Source: Paulinella micropora
Taxonomy: Eukaryota; Cercozoa; Imbricatea; Euglyphida; Paulinellidae
Reading direction: 5' to 3'
Assembly: GCA_019918135.1 (NCBI GenBank)
Contig: WBZZ01001375.1
Location: 1-21,762 of the forward strand
DNA: 21,762 nt
The notes under the pieces were generated by a model that did no database searches, was not told where the DNA came from, and saw only the letters and a list, made by a program, of their open reading frames with translations. Positions 1 to 9,581 of this stretch are shown here, piece after piece. The translations under genes were made by a program, and so were the position numbers. How positions within the stretch are numbered: position 1 is the stretch's first letter; each line of letters begins with the position of its first letter.

Positions 1-424
1 ATTTATCTGCATTATCTCACACATACGTCAGAGTATTTTTGCAAATCTCTGATCGTTTTCTAAAGGTAGGTCTGAGAACCTATCCGACCGACTGTCGACT
101 TCTCAAGGAGAGCTTTTCTAGCTTCTCTATTACTATCTGTGTGTAGGTCCAGTGCCTCATACTAGATACAATATAGAAAAGAAGGAGGAGAAAAGTAATC
201 TGAGTAAGGAGAACAAGAAATCGGAGAAAGTCTCAAAGACTATTTTTCTCAAACAAAAACAAACATACAAACAGTGTTTCATAGAGGACAGGGAATCTTA
301 CTCTACCCTCTCTATTAGTTTCTCTCTTCACTAGTCAATCGACTGAAGGAGGAACAGAACACAAACGAACAAAACCAAACATAGGAGCTGACACTGTCCT
401 CCTGTTGATCACTACTACGACATC
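1..424 (+). other. Retrotransposon 5' leader, copy A (partial)
   Basis: Noncoding leader upstream of the gag ATG at 425, matching 11584-12008 of copy B apart from scattered 1-base indels. No coding region of note is seen. A splice-donor-like AAG|GTAGGT at 66 and a pyrimidine-rich acceptor-like TTCACTAG ending at 334 are present in both copies; whether an intron is removed is unknown. Confidence 0.7.
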
Positions 425-862
425 ATGTCGACAGAGACCGCCGAAGTGAGTGAATTCTCGGAGGCAGAACAAAGAAGAGAAGAAGAAGAAGCAGGAGAGA
501 GGAGAGAGGAGGAGGAAGAGGATTGAATGGAAGTAGATTGAAGGAGGAGGAGGAGAAATTGAATGGAGAGAGGAGGAGATGAAGGAGTAGGAGGAGGAGT
601 AGAAGAGGGCTTGGGATGATGAAGGAAGATATGGAGGAGACGAAGATGAAGGAGGATTTTGAACAAGAAGAGACGGGAGGAGGAGGAGCATATGGTAATC
701 CCTTACCACCTGCCTACACGGGAGGAGGAGGACGAAAAATGATCGACTTGATTCATAGTGATGGAGAGGAGATCACAGTGGAGGAACAACAGTGGGTGCA
801 AGACCACTATGACCTCACTAAAGAAGAGTTTGATAACAAGATGGGGGTAGAGAAGGAACTAT
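425..862 (+). pseudogene. gag: Frame-broken 5' end of gag, copy A
   Basis: The ATG at 425 corresponds to the gag start of copy B at 12009, and the first residues (MSTETAEVSEFSEA) are the same. The frame then hits a stop near 526. Extra bases in the purine-rich Gly/Glu stretch (about 500-660) and a 2-base loss near 857 move the reading among frames until it rejoins the intact frame. Copy B reads straight through the same region. The breaks all sit in the first ~870 bases, where noncoding sequence also differs by indels, so contig-end sequence error is more likely than true inactivation. The PPAY-coding stretch is still visible at about 707-718. Confidence 0.75.
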
Positions 863-3136
863 GTGTGGATCCCTCAGGATCAAAGAAGAGAGAAAAGTCG
901 TGCTAAAAAGGATGTCTATATCCTATTATCAAACACAGCACAGCTCCTCGGCAAACTGGTCTCTGATCCAGAAGAGAGAAAGAAGATACAGCATATCAAG
1001 TTTGGGGACACACACACCCACCTTGAATTACTCGATGCTATCTTTGGGGTGTACACTCAAACCCTGATTTGGGAACGTACATACGGCCCACGATGTGAGG
1101 GTTACCTCCAGTACACAAACCCAAGAGCAACGGCCAGATTCCTCGCGACTGGTCAGGAGGCAGTCGATGTAACAAAAATGAAGACCAATCTGGGTTCGAA
1201 AAACTCGAGTGGCATATTTCATTTTTTTACAATGGAAATAAAGGCCTTGGAGGAGGGGAAGGCAGAGATGGAAAAAAGCATTAAGGCAGCAGGAGAAACT
1301 CATCCTGTGATTGATGAGTTAGAGAAGACCGACAGAGTTCTGACCAAGATCAGACTGTTGATGGGTGCGTTACTGCACAAGGAGGCATGGAAGAGATGGA
1401 TTCCTACCAAGGATCACTCTGTCCTTAAATCACTTAGTAACGCACCACCGGTCGCCAACAAAGCAGGTGTTGACCAATATGTGGAGAAATATAATTTTCT
1501 CAGATCTGCTTCTGAATTGGTGGCCTTTATCACTCATGCTCAAAAGCTGGTGATATCTGAGAAGAAGAAGGCGAAAGAGAATGAGGAGTTCGAGAAGACG
1601 ATGAGACTGGAAAGAATGAAAGCAAAAGTGAGTGGTGCAAAGACACACCCTCCGACATATTTGACCCCACCAGCTCCTGCCCCACCAGCCCCTGCACCCT
1701 CGGGCTCAACTACGGTGGTGGTCACAAACACGGAGAAGAAGGACAGACAGAACATCATAAATGCCTTCAAGGGGAAGAAAGGAGGAGTGGCAAGTCTCAT
1801 GCTATATGCCAAGACGAGCTCAGACAAAGACTCTGATGCTTCGCTTTTGAGCAAGCTCAAAGAGATCAATGCCTGCATGAAGGCTTTTCCTTGCGACGAA
1901 ACGCAGGAATACGAGGCCCTTGTTACTGTTTTTGACCAATCTCTAGTCTCGGAGGGATTTGATCTGACACAGTACAAGTTTTTGAGAAAGAAGGAGGAGA
2001 TTAAGAGAAACAATGCAACAGGCCTAGACGCTCAGTGTGAACTGGCGGTGGCCACACTCATTTCATATTTTCAATCTCATGGATACCAGCATCTCTGCAC
2101 TGGTACTCTCATAGGATTTGAAATCTTTGAGACAGTGGCGATGAGTTTGAGGAGTGCTGTTGGCTTGGCGGCGACCCTTACGGAGGTAGTTTCCTCCTAT
2201 GGGCTATTCTATGGCCGCAAGTCGATCATCCTCTATTTCTTTTCGGCGTTACACACAGTTAACCCGAGTAAGCTTACTCAGCTCATACAACAATGCTCGA
2301 CGTTTAGCTCAGTGAAGTCCAAGAACTTCCTCGAGACACACGTGTTCGAAAATACGGTTCAAAGCGTTGCTCCGTCAGCACTGTTTCAAGAAGTGATGAG
2401 TGCATGCTCAAACATGGACTCGCTCACGGAGGCACATACGGCACAGGCAGGCGGTGTACCTGTTGGCGCACAAGCCACGTACACAAACAGAGTTGCCGGT
2501 TGGAAGAGACAGAGAGAGCCAGACCTGAAGACCGCATGTTGGAGGTGGTTCGCGGGCTTGCAGTGTAAGGCACAGATGGAGAACAGAGACTGCTCTTTCA
2601 ATCATGATAGGCAGAACCCAACAGCAAGGGCAAATTTTCTGAGCAGGACGGAAGGCAAGGAACCGGGCCTTTTCAATATGCTTCAGATTGCCGCTGTGAA
2701 CGAAGGTTGGTATGCCAATATGTGTGATGATGAGGAGTTACGAGAGGCAATCATTACCTACATGAAGAGGATGAAGGAGAAGAAGGAGGAAAGGGAGAGA
2801 CAAAAGAACTTAAAGGCCTCTCAAAGAGGACGAGAAGGAGGAGCAGGAGCAGGAGGACGAGGAGGAGGAGGAGGAGGACGAGGACGAGGAACATGGAGAG
2901 GAGCCTCGAGGTGGCAGGGAACCCCTCAGAGAGGAAGAGGAGGAGGTCGGGGATATACCCCTTATGGAGGGAGAGCTGTTCGAGCTCCAGCCCCCCCACC
3001 CAGAGGAGGAGGAGGCTCGTGGGCAAGCTCCAACCCGAATTTCGGTCGAGCTCAGGCCTACAACACTGCCTCGGAGACCGATACGTCATCCTACCCGGAC
3101 ACTACTCAAGGTAATCGTTTCGAGGTGGTGGAATGA
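863..3136 (+). CDS. gag: Gag structural protein, copy A (intact 757 codons)
   Basis: This is the undamaged part of Gag, equal to the C-terminal ~757 residues of the 898-aa copy B protein. Position 863 is a GTG and only marks where the open frame is clean; the natural start is the ATG at 425. It carries the predicted capsid-like helical region, a Pro/Ala-rich linker (about 1665-1710), a Cys-His cluster C-x8-C-x8-C-x3-H (about 2537-2605) and an RGG/Gly-rich tail (about 2820-3010). One substitution in the tail (CCCGAA here, CCCAAA in copy B) is the only coding difference noticed in the block. It ends at a UGA followed by C, beyond which the same frame stays open for over 200 codons. Confidence 0.88.
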   Translation: MWIPQDQRREKSRAKKDVYILLSNTAQLLGKLVSDPEERKKIQHIKFGDTHTHLELLDAIFGVYTQTLIWERTYGPRCEGYLQYTNPRATARFLATGQEAVDVTKMKTNLGSKNSSGIFHFFTMEIKALEEGKAEMEKSIKAAGETHPVIDELEKTDRVLTKIRLLMGALLHKEAWKRWIPTKDHSVLKSLSNAPPVANKAGVDQYVEKYNFLRSASELVAFITHAQKLVISEKKKAKENEEFEKTMRLERMKAKVSGAKTHPPTYLTPPAPAPPAPAPSGSTTVVVTNTEKKDRQNIINAFKGKKGGVASLMLYAKTSSDKDSDASLLSKLKEINACMKAFPCDETQEYEALVTVFDQSLVSEGFDLTQYKFLRKKEEIKRNNATGLDAQCELAVATLISYFQSHGYQHLCTGTLIGFEIFETVAMSLRSAVGLAATLTEVVSSYGLFYGRKSIILYFFSALHTVNPSKLTQLIQQCSTFSSVKSKNFLETHVFENTVQSVAPSALFQEVMSACSNMDSLTEAHTAQAGGVPVGAQATYTNRVAGWKRQREPDLKTACWRWFAGLQCKAQMENRDCSFNHDRQNPTARANFLSRTEGKEPGLFNMLQIAAVNEGWYANMCDDEELREAIITYMKRMKEKKEERERQKNLKASQRGREGGAGAGGRGGGGGGRGRGTWRGASRWQGTPQRGRGGGRGYTPYGGRAVRAPAPPPRGGGGSWASSNPNFGRAQAYNTASETDTSSYPDTTQGNRFEVVE
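3134..3136 (+). promoter_or_regulatory. Candidate UGA readthrough site, gag to protease, copy A
   Basis: The gag stop is UGA in the context GAA-TGA-CTG-GAG. The same frame then remains open to 3778 and encodes the N-terminal half of an aspartic protease. UGA followed by CU is a known leaky context in alphaviruses and several plant viruses, and gammaretroviruses reach Pol by stop readthrough. No obvious stem-loop was seen just downstream, which is purine rich. Confidence 0.55.
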
Positions 3137-3778
3137 CTGGAGGGGGAAGAAGAGAGGAAGGAGAAGACTGTGAAGTTTAACCCTAAAGTCACAGTGCTTT
3201 CTAATGCTGTTGTGCAGACTGGGCCAACGCTTCCTCTATGTGAAAACAAAGATGTGGGTACACAGAGACTGCAGCCCCAAGGTAGTCTCATACCCGTTCA
3301 TACAGCACGGTTACCAATGATAACTGATGCAAATAGGAAGGCGAGACTTGCGATGGAGGCGAGGAGGCCAATGGCAGACGTATCGCCTCGGCCAAGCAAA
3401 CAACCACGAACAGACTCAATGTCTACGGTCGCGGCGGGTGGCGAGCAAAAAGACAATGTGTGTACTCAAGTACCACAAGACAATGTCGCTCAAATAGTAA
3501 ACGCACCAGTACCGCAGAATAATAAAAATGTTAATGAGGTGAAGCAGGAGGAGAAGAAGGAGGAGTTGAAAAACTTAGAGACAAGACTCCAAAATTTGGA
3601 ACGTAAAGTTCTTGTTCTCGCAGCCAATATACACAGGCCCGATGCTCTGTGTTATACGGAACTTTATTGTGAAACATTGAAGACAATATTAAAAGTTGGT
3701 AATGATACGATGGCGAATATTAATATTGTCGGCAGGAAGTTTTTAATCGATACCGGGACTGGGTGGACGGAAATATGA
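3137..3778 (+). CDS. pro: In-frame extension after gag UGA: linker, coiled coil and protease N-terminal half, copy A
   Basis: This open frame continues gag directly after its UGA; the first ATG is at 3170, but no separate start is needed if the UGA is read through. The first ~130 residues are low-complexity linker. A Glu/Lys-rich heptad-like segment follows (about 3530-3625, containing LETRLQNLERKV), then the retropepsin start with FLIDTGTG. The catalytic Asp-Thr-Gly is encoded at 3749-3757. The frame stops at 3776-3778, only seven residues after the DTG, while the rest of the protease lies in the -1 frame at the start of pol. A working protease therefore needs a frame change between about 3758 and 3776, or one base is missing here. 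Copy A keeps DTG in the gag frame; copy B does not. Confidence 0.75.
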   Translation: MEGEEERKEKTVKFNPKVTVLSNAVVQTGPTLPLCENKDVGTQRLQPQGSLIPVHTARLPMITDANRKARLAMEARRPMADVSPRPSKQPRTDSMSTVAAGGEQKDNVCTQVPQDNVAQIVNAPVPQNNKNVNEVKQEEKKEELKNLETRLQNLERKVLVLAANIHRPDALCYTELYCETLKTILKVGNDTMANINIVGRKFLIDTGTGWTEI

Positions 3779-6700
3779 AAAAGTCAACGGGCACTCTCAA
3801 AGGAGTGAGCAGCCGGACGGATATCACGGGAATCATCACACTGACCTTTAAATTGAAATCCGCACGAGTATACCGTATGGACCTCTATGTCGTCCCCGGT
3901 TACCACGGGTCAATATTACTATCGTATGACCAATTGGCTACGATGGGGGCTGTGATTGATTGCGCCGCACGGCGAGTGATATATGGAGTAAAAAGAGGAG
4001 AAGAGAACGATATTGATCCCTTCAACGCTACTGACTCTTATGAGGCTTATGAGCTGAGTCTAGCGACGGATCACAAAAAGATGGCCATCGCACATGAGGC
4101 ACTTGAGGTGTACGTTCACCCCCATGTCGTAAGACCGGATGAACTGTCCTGGACCGACAATTGGGAATCCCAAGTGTGCACTGTCACAGTTCCGACATGC
4201 CATTGGGACAAAAAGTCTATTGATGACTTAATCGAGAAGCGAAAGGAGGAGATTATATGTGTCGCACAAAGAAGCCCGTCGTTGGCGAGATTCGCGGAAG
4301 GAGTAGGAACAGATGTCCATATTACTAACGGATACTGTTTCCATGCGAAAGTAGGAGAAGAAAAAAGGGAGGCGTTTGTACCAAGGAGAACGGGGCGAAT
4401 CCCGGATACTCCACCAGAAACTATTAAAAGTTTTATTACTGATTTCTGGGGTGACGAGCCCACGTGGCCGCGTTCACTGTCTGAAGTGAAGAAATGCTTA
4501 CGGACTTTATTCGAAAATAATAAGCCGTATACTATTATCCTGCCATATAATGAGAAGGCGATATGGGCGCAGGAAATAAGGGACCGGCTTATTGATCATC
4601 CTATACCGGTACCCTCTCGCAAGCAACAGCTAGTGGTGGCTTGTCGTATGGGAACTCGTGAGCAGAGCAGTGCATACAAGCGGAAGCTCAGAGACCTCGA
4701 CAAGTTGAAATTGATACCGCAAGCATTCACATGCTTTGATGGTTTTTACACCCGTAAAGCTCCTTTGCAATACGCGAGACTCATTGACATGCTGGTGGAG
4801 CTCGGTAAAGATGATGAGCCGGACACGGTCACGTATGAAAAGACGGGCCTAGATGATGTCTCGGAAGAGGACTTAGGCTTGGAGGAGGACAGAGAACCCC
4901 TCAAGCAGCATAAGCAGATGTCTGATGAAGATTTTCAAGAGGCGGCGCGGAAAATATTGGAAGAAGGAGTAGGCACGGAGAAGGAGAAGGAGCTTTTAAA
5001 AGCCAAATTAGAGGCGAACAAGGAAATTTTTGACCCTCCACATGCAGGTGGTGTCAAGCCTGAAGATTTCACTGCGGTTATTTACAAAATACCGGGTGCG
5101 GAGCCGTCACCGGCACCACGAAGGGCGAATTTGAGTATACATGAGGCGAAGATAGCGGAGGAGCTAGCAAGACAGCTGCTCAATGAGGACTTTATTGAGA
5201 GATCAACATCCTCAATAGTCTCACAACCGAGAATAGTGCCGAAGCCAGGAGGAGAATGGCGCCTGACAGTTAACTATGCTCGTGTTAACAAGGTGCTGGA
5301 GGAAGAGAGAAATCCTCTCCCGACATTAGAAGAAGGAAGGAGAGTACTGCGGAATGCAAAATTCTATTCGGTCATTGACCTTAAGAATGGCTTCTGGCAG
5401 ATACCACTGGAGGAAAAGTCCAGATGGCTGACGGCGTTTGTGGTGGGTATGGAAATATACCAATGGAAAGTGCTTCCGATGGGCCTCAAGCAAGCCCCAG
5501 GACTTTTCCAGAAGGCGATGCAGAAGATGTTGAGCAGTCAGTACGATGATTTGTCTGACGGTGGCTTTATGAGAAGGCGGGGACAGAAGGCGGGAGAATA
5601 TGCATTTTGCTATATCGATGACATTATCGTATACTCTAACACAATGGAGGAGCATATCGATCATTTGTCCGATATATTCAGGCGCATCGGAGCTTTTGGC
5701 CTGAAGTGCAATCTAAAGAAGTGTCAACTTGCCAAGACGAGTGTGACATACTTAGGGTACGAGATCTCCCATAATCGAGTCTCGATATCCAAAGAGAAGA
5801 GGGAGGAGATTATGAATCGACCGATACCGAAGAACCGCACTGAATTGCACTCATTCCTTGCGATGGCGCAATACTATAGCCAGTTTATACCCGATTGGGG
5901 TGCAACACGGGCTAAAGTGGAGAAAATGATAGATTTTGGAGACTTTGAGAAGTGGGACGAAGAGGCTTTGCAAGCGTTTCATGCGCTCAAAGATCTCATT
6001 TACAAAGACCCGAAAGACGGAGGACTGGTGTTAACGATGCCCGACTTTACGAAACAATTCGTAGTCGATACAGACGCATCTAAGTTTGCGATTGGGGCTG
6101 TATTACAACAAGAGGATGAGGAGAAGAAATTACGCCCAATCATGTTTATTAGTAGGAAGTTGTGTGCGGCGGAGAGAAACTATTGCACAAGGCAAAGAGA
6201 GGCGTTGGCGGTAGTATGGGCCCTCAAGAGGCTCAGAGAGTATTTGTGGGGAGGACCTCAATTTACTGTCAGAACTGATCATCATAACCTGTTATGGTTG
6301 ATGAATCATGAACAGACGGGACGGCTGGCGCGGTGGCAAGCGTTCTTGTCTTGTTTCGATTTTACAATGGTCCATCTACCGGGAAAGCGAAATGTGGTCG
6401 CTGATAGCCTCTCTAGGCTAGAGTTTAACTCAGAAGTATCGGCGTTGGTGTCCACGGTGGAGATGGAAGACTTGTCCACTGACAAGGTGTATGAGGTCAG
6501 CCACATTGAGGCGATGGAGATGGCGAGTGGAGTCCGATATGACCGCACAGGTCTACGGTACAGTCCACAAGGCCCGGATCACGGGATATGTTGTGAGCTA
6601 CATACCCAGGAGGACGCTGAGTGGTCCTATGAGGTATATGAGAATGCGAAGGCGAACATAAGAGAGGAAGAGGAGACGCAGGAAGTTTATGCGGAGCCTC

Positions 6701-8949
6701 CTCAAGAGCGGAGAAGTGACCTAGACGATGACCCGGAAAGAATCGGGGTACGGCTAGAAGATGGTACTATCCATATAGCCTCGCCTACCGCATGGAGGCA
6801 ACAACAGGCTCAAGATCCGGAGTTTAAAGAACTGATACAGTTATATCAGAACCCGGATGAGCTACGGATGACGAAAGCGATCAAAGATCAGATGAAGGAG
6901 ATGGGATGGAGAGATGGTCTACTGTGGTACAAGGGCCTTCACGGTCGCTATGCGTCACAGCCGGACAAATGGACCCTTTGGGTACCGGAGAGTCTGAGAC
7001 GATTTATATTTGTCGCAGCCCACAATTGCCCACTTTTGGCGCATCCGGGTCGACAACGAACTCATATGTTCGTAGCGAGGCGATTCTGGTGGAAGAAGAT
7101 GAAGGAGGAGATAGATCAGGCGGTGGATGCATGCATCCCGTGCAAGATAAACAAAACACCACTGAAGGCAAATTTCGGCCTGATTGGCGAATTTCCTCTT
7201 CATGCGGGGATGTTTGAGTTTATACACATTGATCATGTGGGACCTTTCCCAGAATCGAAGGATGGTTACAAATACCTCCTTACGGCTATTGACAGAGCCA
7301 CCAACTATGTGTGGATCATCCCTGTCAAAGACGTTACCGGCAAGACGACGGCCGAGGCGCTGATCGATAGGATCATCTCACAGATCGGAGTACCAAGAAA
7401 GATATGTTCTGATCGAGGCTCGGACTTTAATAACGAGGTCATCGACAAACTATCTAAGTATTACGGGATGAAATGGCAATATGTTACTGCCTATAACCCG
7501 CGAGCAAATGGGAAAATCGAGCGGGTACACAGACCCCTCAAAGCCTCGCTAAAGATGTATTGCACGAAGAAGGAGAATCAAAGAGCATGGGTCGAGGCAG
7601 CACCATCATTTGCGTTTGCAATGAACTGTCTACCCTCTACGGCGTTAGGAGGCTCGAAGAGCTCAATCTCGCCATATCAGTTAGTATATGGGCGTGAGCC
7701 TGATATCCCGACTTCGCTCCTTCACCCAAAAGACACTTGGGCGGATGCGGATGAGTTGTTTGGGATGAGACTTAGAGTGAAGATGGAGGCGGAACAAATA
7801 GTCAGGGCGCATAGAGAGGCGGAGCGCCGAAAGACTGATGCTGAAGGGGTGCGACAAGCGCACTTGGATCAGATCAAGTTCCAGGTCGGGGATATTGTAC
7901 TATTGTACCATCCTCAAGTCCCGAAGGGAGTCAGCTCTAAGCTGTTCACTCACTGGAAAGGACCTTATCAGATTATGGAACAGACGGGACCTCTGAATTA
8001 CAAGATCAGGGGTAGAGGGAAGGTGCAAATTGTGAATGTAAGAAGGCTGATTAAGTATGATCCCTTCTTACTGGAAGATGAATCCGTTGAGGAGGCGTTA
8101 AAACGGATGAAGGATGATTTCAAAGAGGTGCCGCCCATCCACAAGGAGGCTGGCATAGACCAAGACGATGCTTATCGGGCACCGATAGCTGAGAAGGAGG
8201 AGAGTGAGGTGGACAGCAAGGAGAAGACTGACCGCATAAGCGCGGTGGGGACTCAGTCCAAGTCTCCGCGAGAGCATAGCGGAAAGAAGGAGAAGATCAC
8301 AGAGGCGCAGCTAAGGAGAGCGCGGAATGATCTTATCAACGACCAACCGAGGAAGGCGATGAGGTCGATGAGATCAAAGGACGTCCACCAGGAGGAGGAG
8401 GGGACGGACACTGACCCAAACGCGGGCAACGTTGAGATTGTCCATGAGCGATGGAAGGAAGGCGATGCGATAGCAACCATCGCATGGGTGAAAAATGTTT
8501 TCTATCTGATGAGACCAGCGGAACAACATGTCGCTGATGACACTCTCTCAGACTTATACTTGATGCGGGTCGTGGCGGTCCCACGACAGATGCGTGTCAC
8601 ACGGACACTCAAAATATCATCAGCCGCAAAGATAGTACAACCGATACTCCAGTTCTGGAGAAGTATGGACCCGGTTGAGGTTCCAAAGGCAAGACATTAT
8701 CTGCCAGTATATAAAGACGCAAAAAGTCTCGAGACATGGGATGATACAATTACTCCCAGAGACAAGGATTACACTGCGTGGACCATTCAGACACTGCCAA
8801 GAGGAGTGCTTGATGTCCCTTTTGAATTATCGTTGGGCGGAATCCCTAATAAGATCTGGGACATTCTCGAACAGTCAAAGTTCGATCTGACTTTTGTTGG
8901 TGGTCCTCCACCAGGCAAAGAAATCCGCGCCAGACGACGAAGGCAGTGA
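3763..8949 (+). CDS. pol: Pol polyprotein: protease C-terminal half, RT, RNase H, integrase, copy A
   Basis: The frame opens at 3724 without a credible start; residue numbers here count from 3763 (a GTG). Residues 43-67 hold the protease C-terminal motif (ILLSYDQLATMGAVID). RT spans about 435-690, with D539 in VIDLKNGFWQI, LPMGLKQAP at 571 and YIDD at 617-620. RNase H spans about 765-885 (D771, E813, D839, D881). Integrase has H1087, H1094, C1124 and C1127, then D1157, D1217 and E1253 with 35 residues between the last two, and a GPY/F module with GPY at 1400-1402. Residues about 70-430 and 1430-1728 match no domain I recognise. The protein ends in a basic run (RARRRRQ). All catalytic residues are present, so the enzymes look active if the frame junction is solved. 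The only pol substitution noticed against copy B is GCG/GAG near 4374. Confidence 0.93.
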   Translation: MDGNMKKSTGTLKGVSSRTDITGIITLTFKLKSARVYRMDLYVVPGYHGSILLSYDQLATMGAVIDCAARRVIYGVKRGEENDIDPFNATDSYEAYELSLATDHKKMAIAHEALEVYVHPHVVRPDELSWTDNWESQVCTVTVPTCHWDKKSIDDLIEKRKEEIICVAQRSPSLARFAEGVGTDVHITNGYCFHAKVGEEKREAFVPRRTGRIPDTPPETIKSFITDFWGDEPTWPRSLSEVKKCLRTLFENNKPYTIILPYNEKAIWAQEIRDRLIDHPIPVPSRKQQLVVACRMGTREQSSAYKRKLRDLDKLKLIPQAFTCFDGFYTRKAPLQYARLIDMLVELGKDDEPDTVTYEKTGLDDVSEEDLGLEEDREPLKQHKQMSDEDFQEAARKILEEGVGTEKEKELLKAKLEANKEIFDPPHAGGVKPEDFTAVIYKIPGAEPSPAPRRANLSIHEAKIAEELARQLLNEDFIERSTSSIVSQPRIVPKPGGEWRLTVNYARVNKVLEEERNPLPTLEEGRRVLRNAKFYSVIDLKNGFWQIPLEEKSRWLTAFVVGMEIYQWKVLPMGLKQAPGLFQKAMQKMLSSQYDDLSDGGFMRRRGQKAGEYAFCYIDDIIVYSNTMEEHIDHLSDIFRRIGAFGLKCNLKKCQLAKTSVTYLGYEISHNRVSISKEKREEIMNRPIPKNRTELHSFLAMAQYYSQFIPDWGATRAKVEKMIDFGDFEKWDEEALQAFHALKDLIYKDPKDGGLVLTMPDFTKQFVVDTDASKFAIGAVLQQEDEEKKLRPIMFISRKLCAAERNYCTRQREALAVVWALKRLREYLWGGPQFTVRTDHHNLLWLMNHEQTGRLARWQAFLSCFDFTMVHLPGKRNVVADSLSRLEFNSEVSALVSTVEMEDLSTDKVYEVSHIEAMEMASGVRYDRTGLRYSPQGPDHGICCELHTQEDAEWSYEVYENAKANIREEEETQEVYAEPPQERRSDLDDDPERIGVRLEDGTIHIASPTAWRQQQAQDPEFKELIQLYQNPDELRMTKAIKDQMKEMGWRDGLLWYKGLHGRYASQPDKWTLWVPESLRRFIFVAAHNCPLLAHPGRQRTHMFVARRFWWKKMKEEIDQAVDACIPCKINKTPLKANFGLIGEFPLHAGMFEFIHIDHVGPFPESKDGYKYLLTAIDRATNYVWIIPVKDVTGKTTAEALIDRIISQIGVPRKICSDRGSDFNNEVIDKLSKYYGMKWQYVTAYNPRANGKIERVHRPLKASLKMYCTKKENQRAWVEAAPSFAFAMNCLPSTALGGSKSSISPYQLVYGREPDIPTSLLHPKDTWADADELFGMRLRVKMEAEQIVRAHREAERRKTDAEGVRQAHLDQIKFQVGDIVLLYHPQVPKGVSSKLFTHWKGPYQIMEQTGPLNYKIRGRGKVQIVNVRRLIKYDPFLLEDESVEEALKRMKDDFKEVPPIHKEAGIDQDDAYRAPIAEKEESEVDSKEKTDRISAVGTQSKSPREHSGKKEKITEAQLRRARNDLINDQPRKAMRSMRSKDVHQEEEGTDTDPNAGNVEIVHERWKEGDAIATIAWVKNVFYLMRPAEQHVADDTLSDLYLMRVVAVPRQMRVTRTLKISSAAKIVQPILQFWRSMDPVEVPKARHYLPVYKDAKSLETWDDTITPRDKDYTAWTIQTLPRGVLDVPFELSLGGIPNKIWDILEQSKFDLTFVGGPPPGKEIRARRRRQ

Positions 8950-8979
8950 CAAAGAAACTATTTTTCTTTATGCGTCTCA

Positions 8980-8985
8980 AATAAA
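8980..8985 (+). promoter_or_regulatory. AATAAA polyadenylation-signal-like hexamer, copy A
   Basis: A perfect AATAAA lies 31 bases after the pol stop, repeated in copy B at 20551. The LTR itself shows no AATAAA on the + strand. If used, it would end transcripts about 800 bases before the 3' LTR. Confidence 0.3.
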
Positions 8986-9439
8986 CTGATTGATTGCCCA
9001 CGGCGTATCATGATTTGATCATGCATCATCAGTTATCAATATGAATATTAAAAAGACTCAGTGATATAACTTGGCATTCGATCGCAACATACGAGTGCGA
9101 AAGGTCGATCGACGATGATACTACACCGTATACGGGGATCGCTAGTGTATTGAGCGATGGTGTTCCCGGGTATGACCCTTTCCAAGTCCTGGGATGATGT
9201 TCTCGAAAATGAAATGTTCTCTGAAACTTTCATTAAATTATTTTTTACGATAGATTATATACTGTCGTACCTGAGCACGGTCAATCTCTACTTGTGTCGG
9301 TATATCGCAGGGTCGGGTACATACACCTCGACTTCGGATATAGCTATTAGGACTGGCCCCCTAATACTATATCATAGGATATCCGCCTTATACAAGGGTA
9401 TGTCATTAAAAAAGACAATGTACTTACGATCTCCCTGTG

Positions 9440-9471
<32 letters not shown>

Positions 9472-9482
9472 GAAGAAGAAGG
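9440..9482 (+). repeat. AAT/GAT/AAG triplet microsatellite, copy A
   Basis: Runs of AAT, then GATAAT, then AAG triplets. Copy A has one more AAT unit than copy B (21010-21049). Confidence 0.85.
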
Positions 9483-9564
9483 AGATCAAAGGGGGAATCG
9501 TACTACAGCACCACGTTGCTTGTATTTTTTTATTAATAGTACGTTTGTTCTTGACATACTGCCG

Positions 9565-9581
9565 AAAAAAAAAAAAAAAAA
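9565..9581 (+). repeat. Poly-A run of 17, copy A
   Basis: Seventeen uninterrupted A residues; the matching run in copy B is 19 A followed by GAAA. Such length differences are expected from sequencing or replication slippage. Confidence 0.85.

Noticed and set aside
1540..2013. 157-codon open frame on the - strand of gag (repeated at 13109-13582)
   Set aside because: It lies fully opposite gag, has shadow-like low-complexity composition and no family features.
3134..3136. A genetic code in which UGA is a sense codon
   Set aside because: Pol also ends at a UGA and I see no in-frame UGA inside the long frames; local readthrough explains the data better.
3738..3748. G-TTT-TTA as the gag/pol frameshift site
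   Set aside because: The first base does not fit X XXY YYZ, and a -1 shift here would read past the DTG active site in the wrong frame.
8050..8949. Chromodomain at the integrase C-terminus
   Set aside because: I could not see the usual aromatic-cage pattern; left as an unassigned tail.
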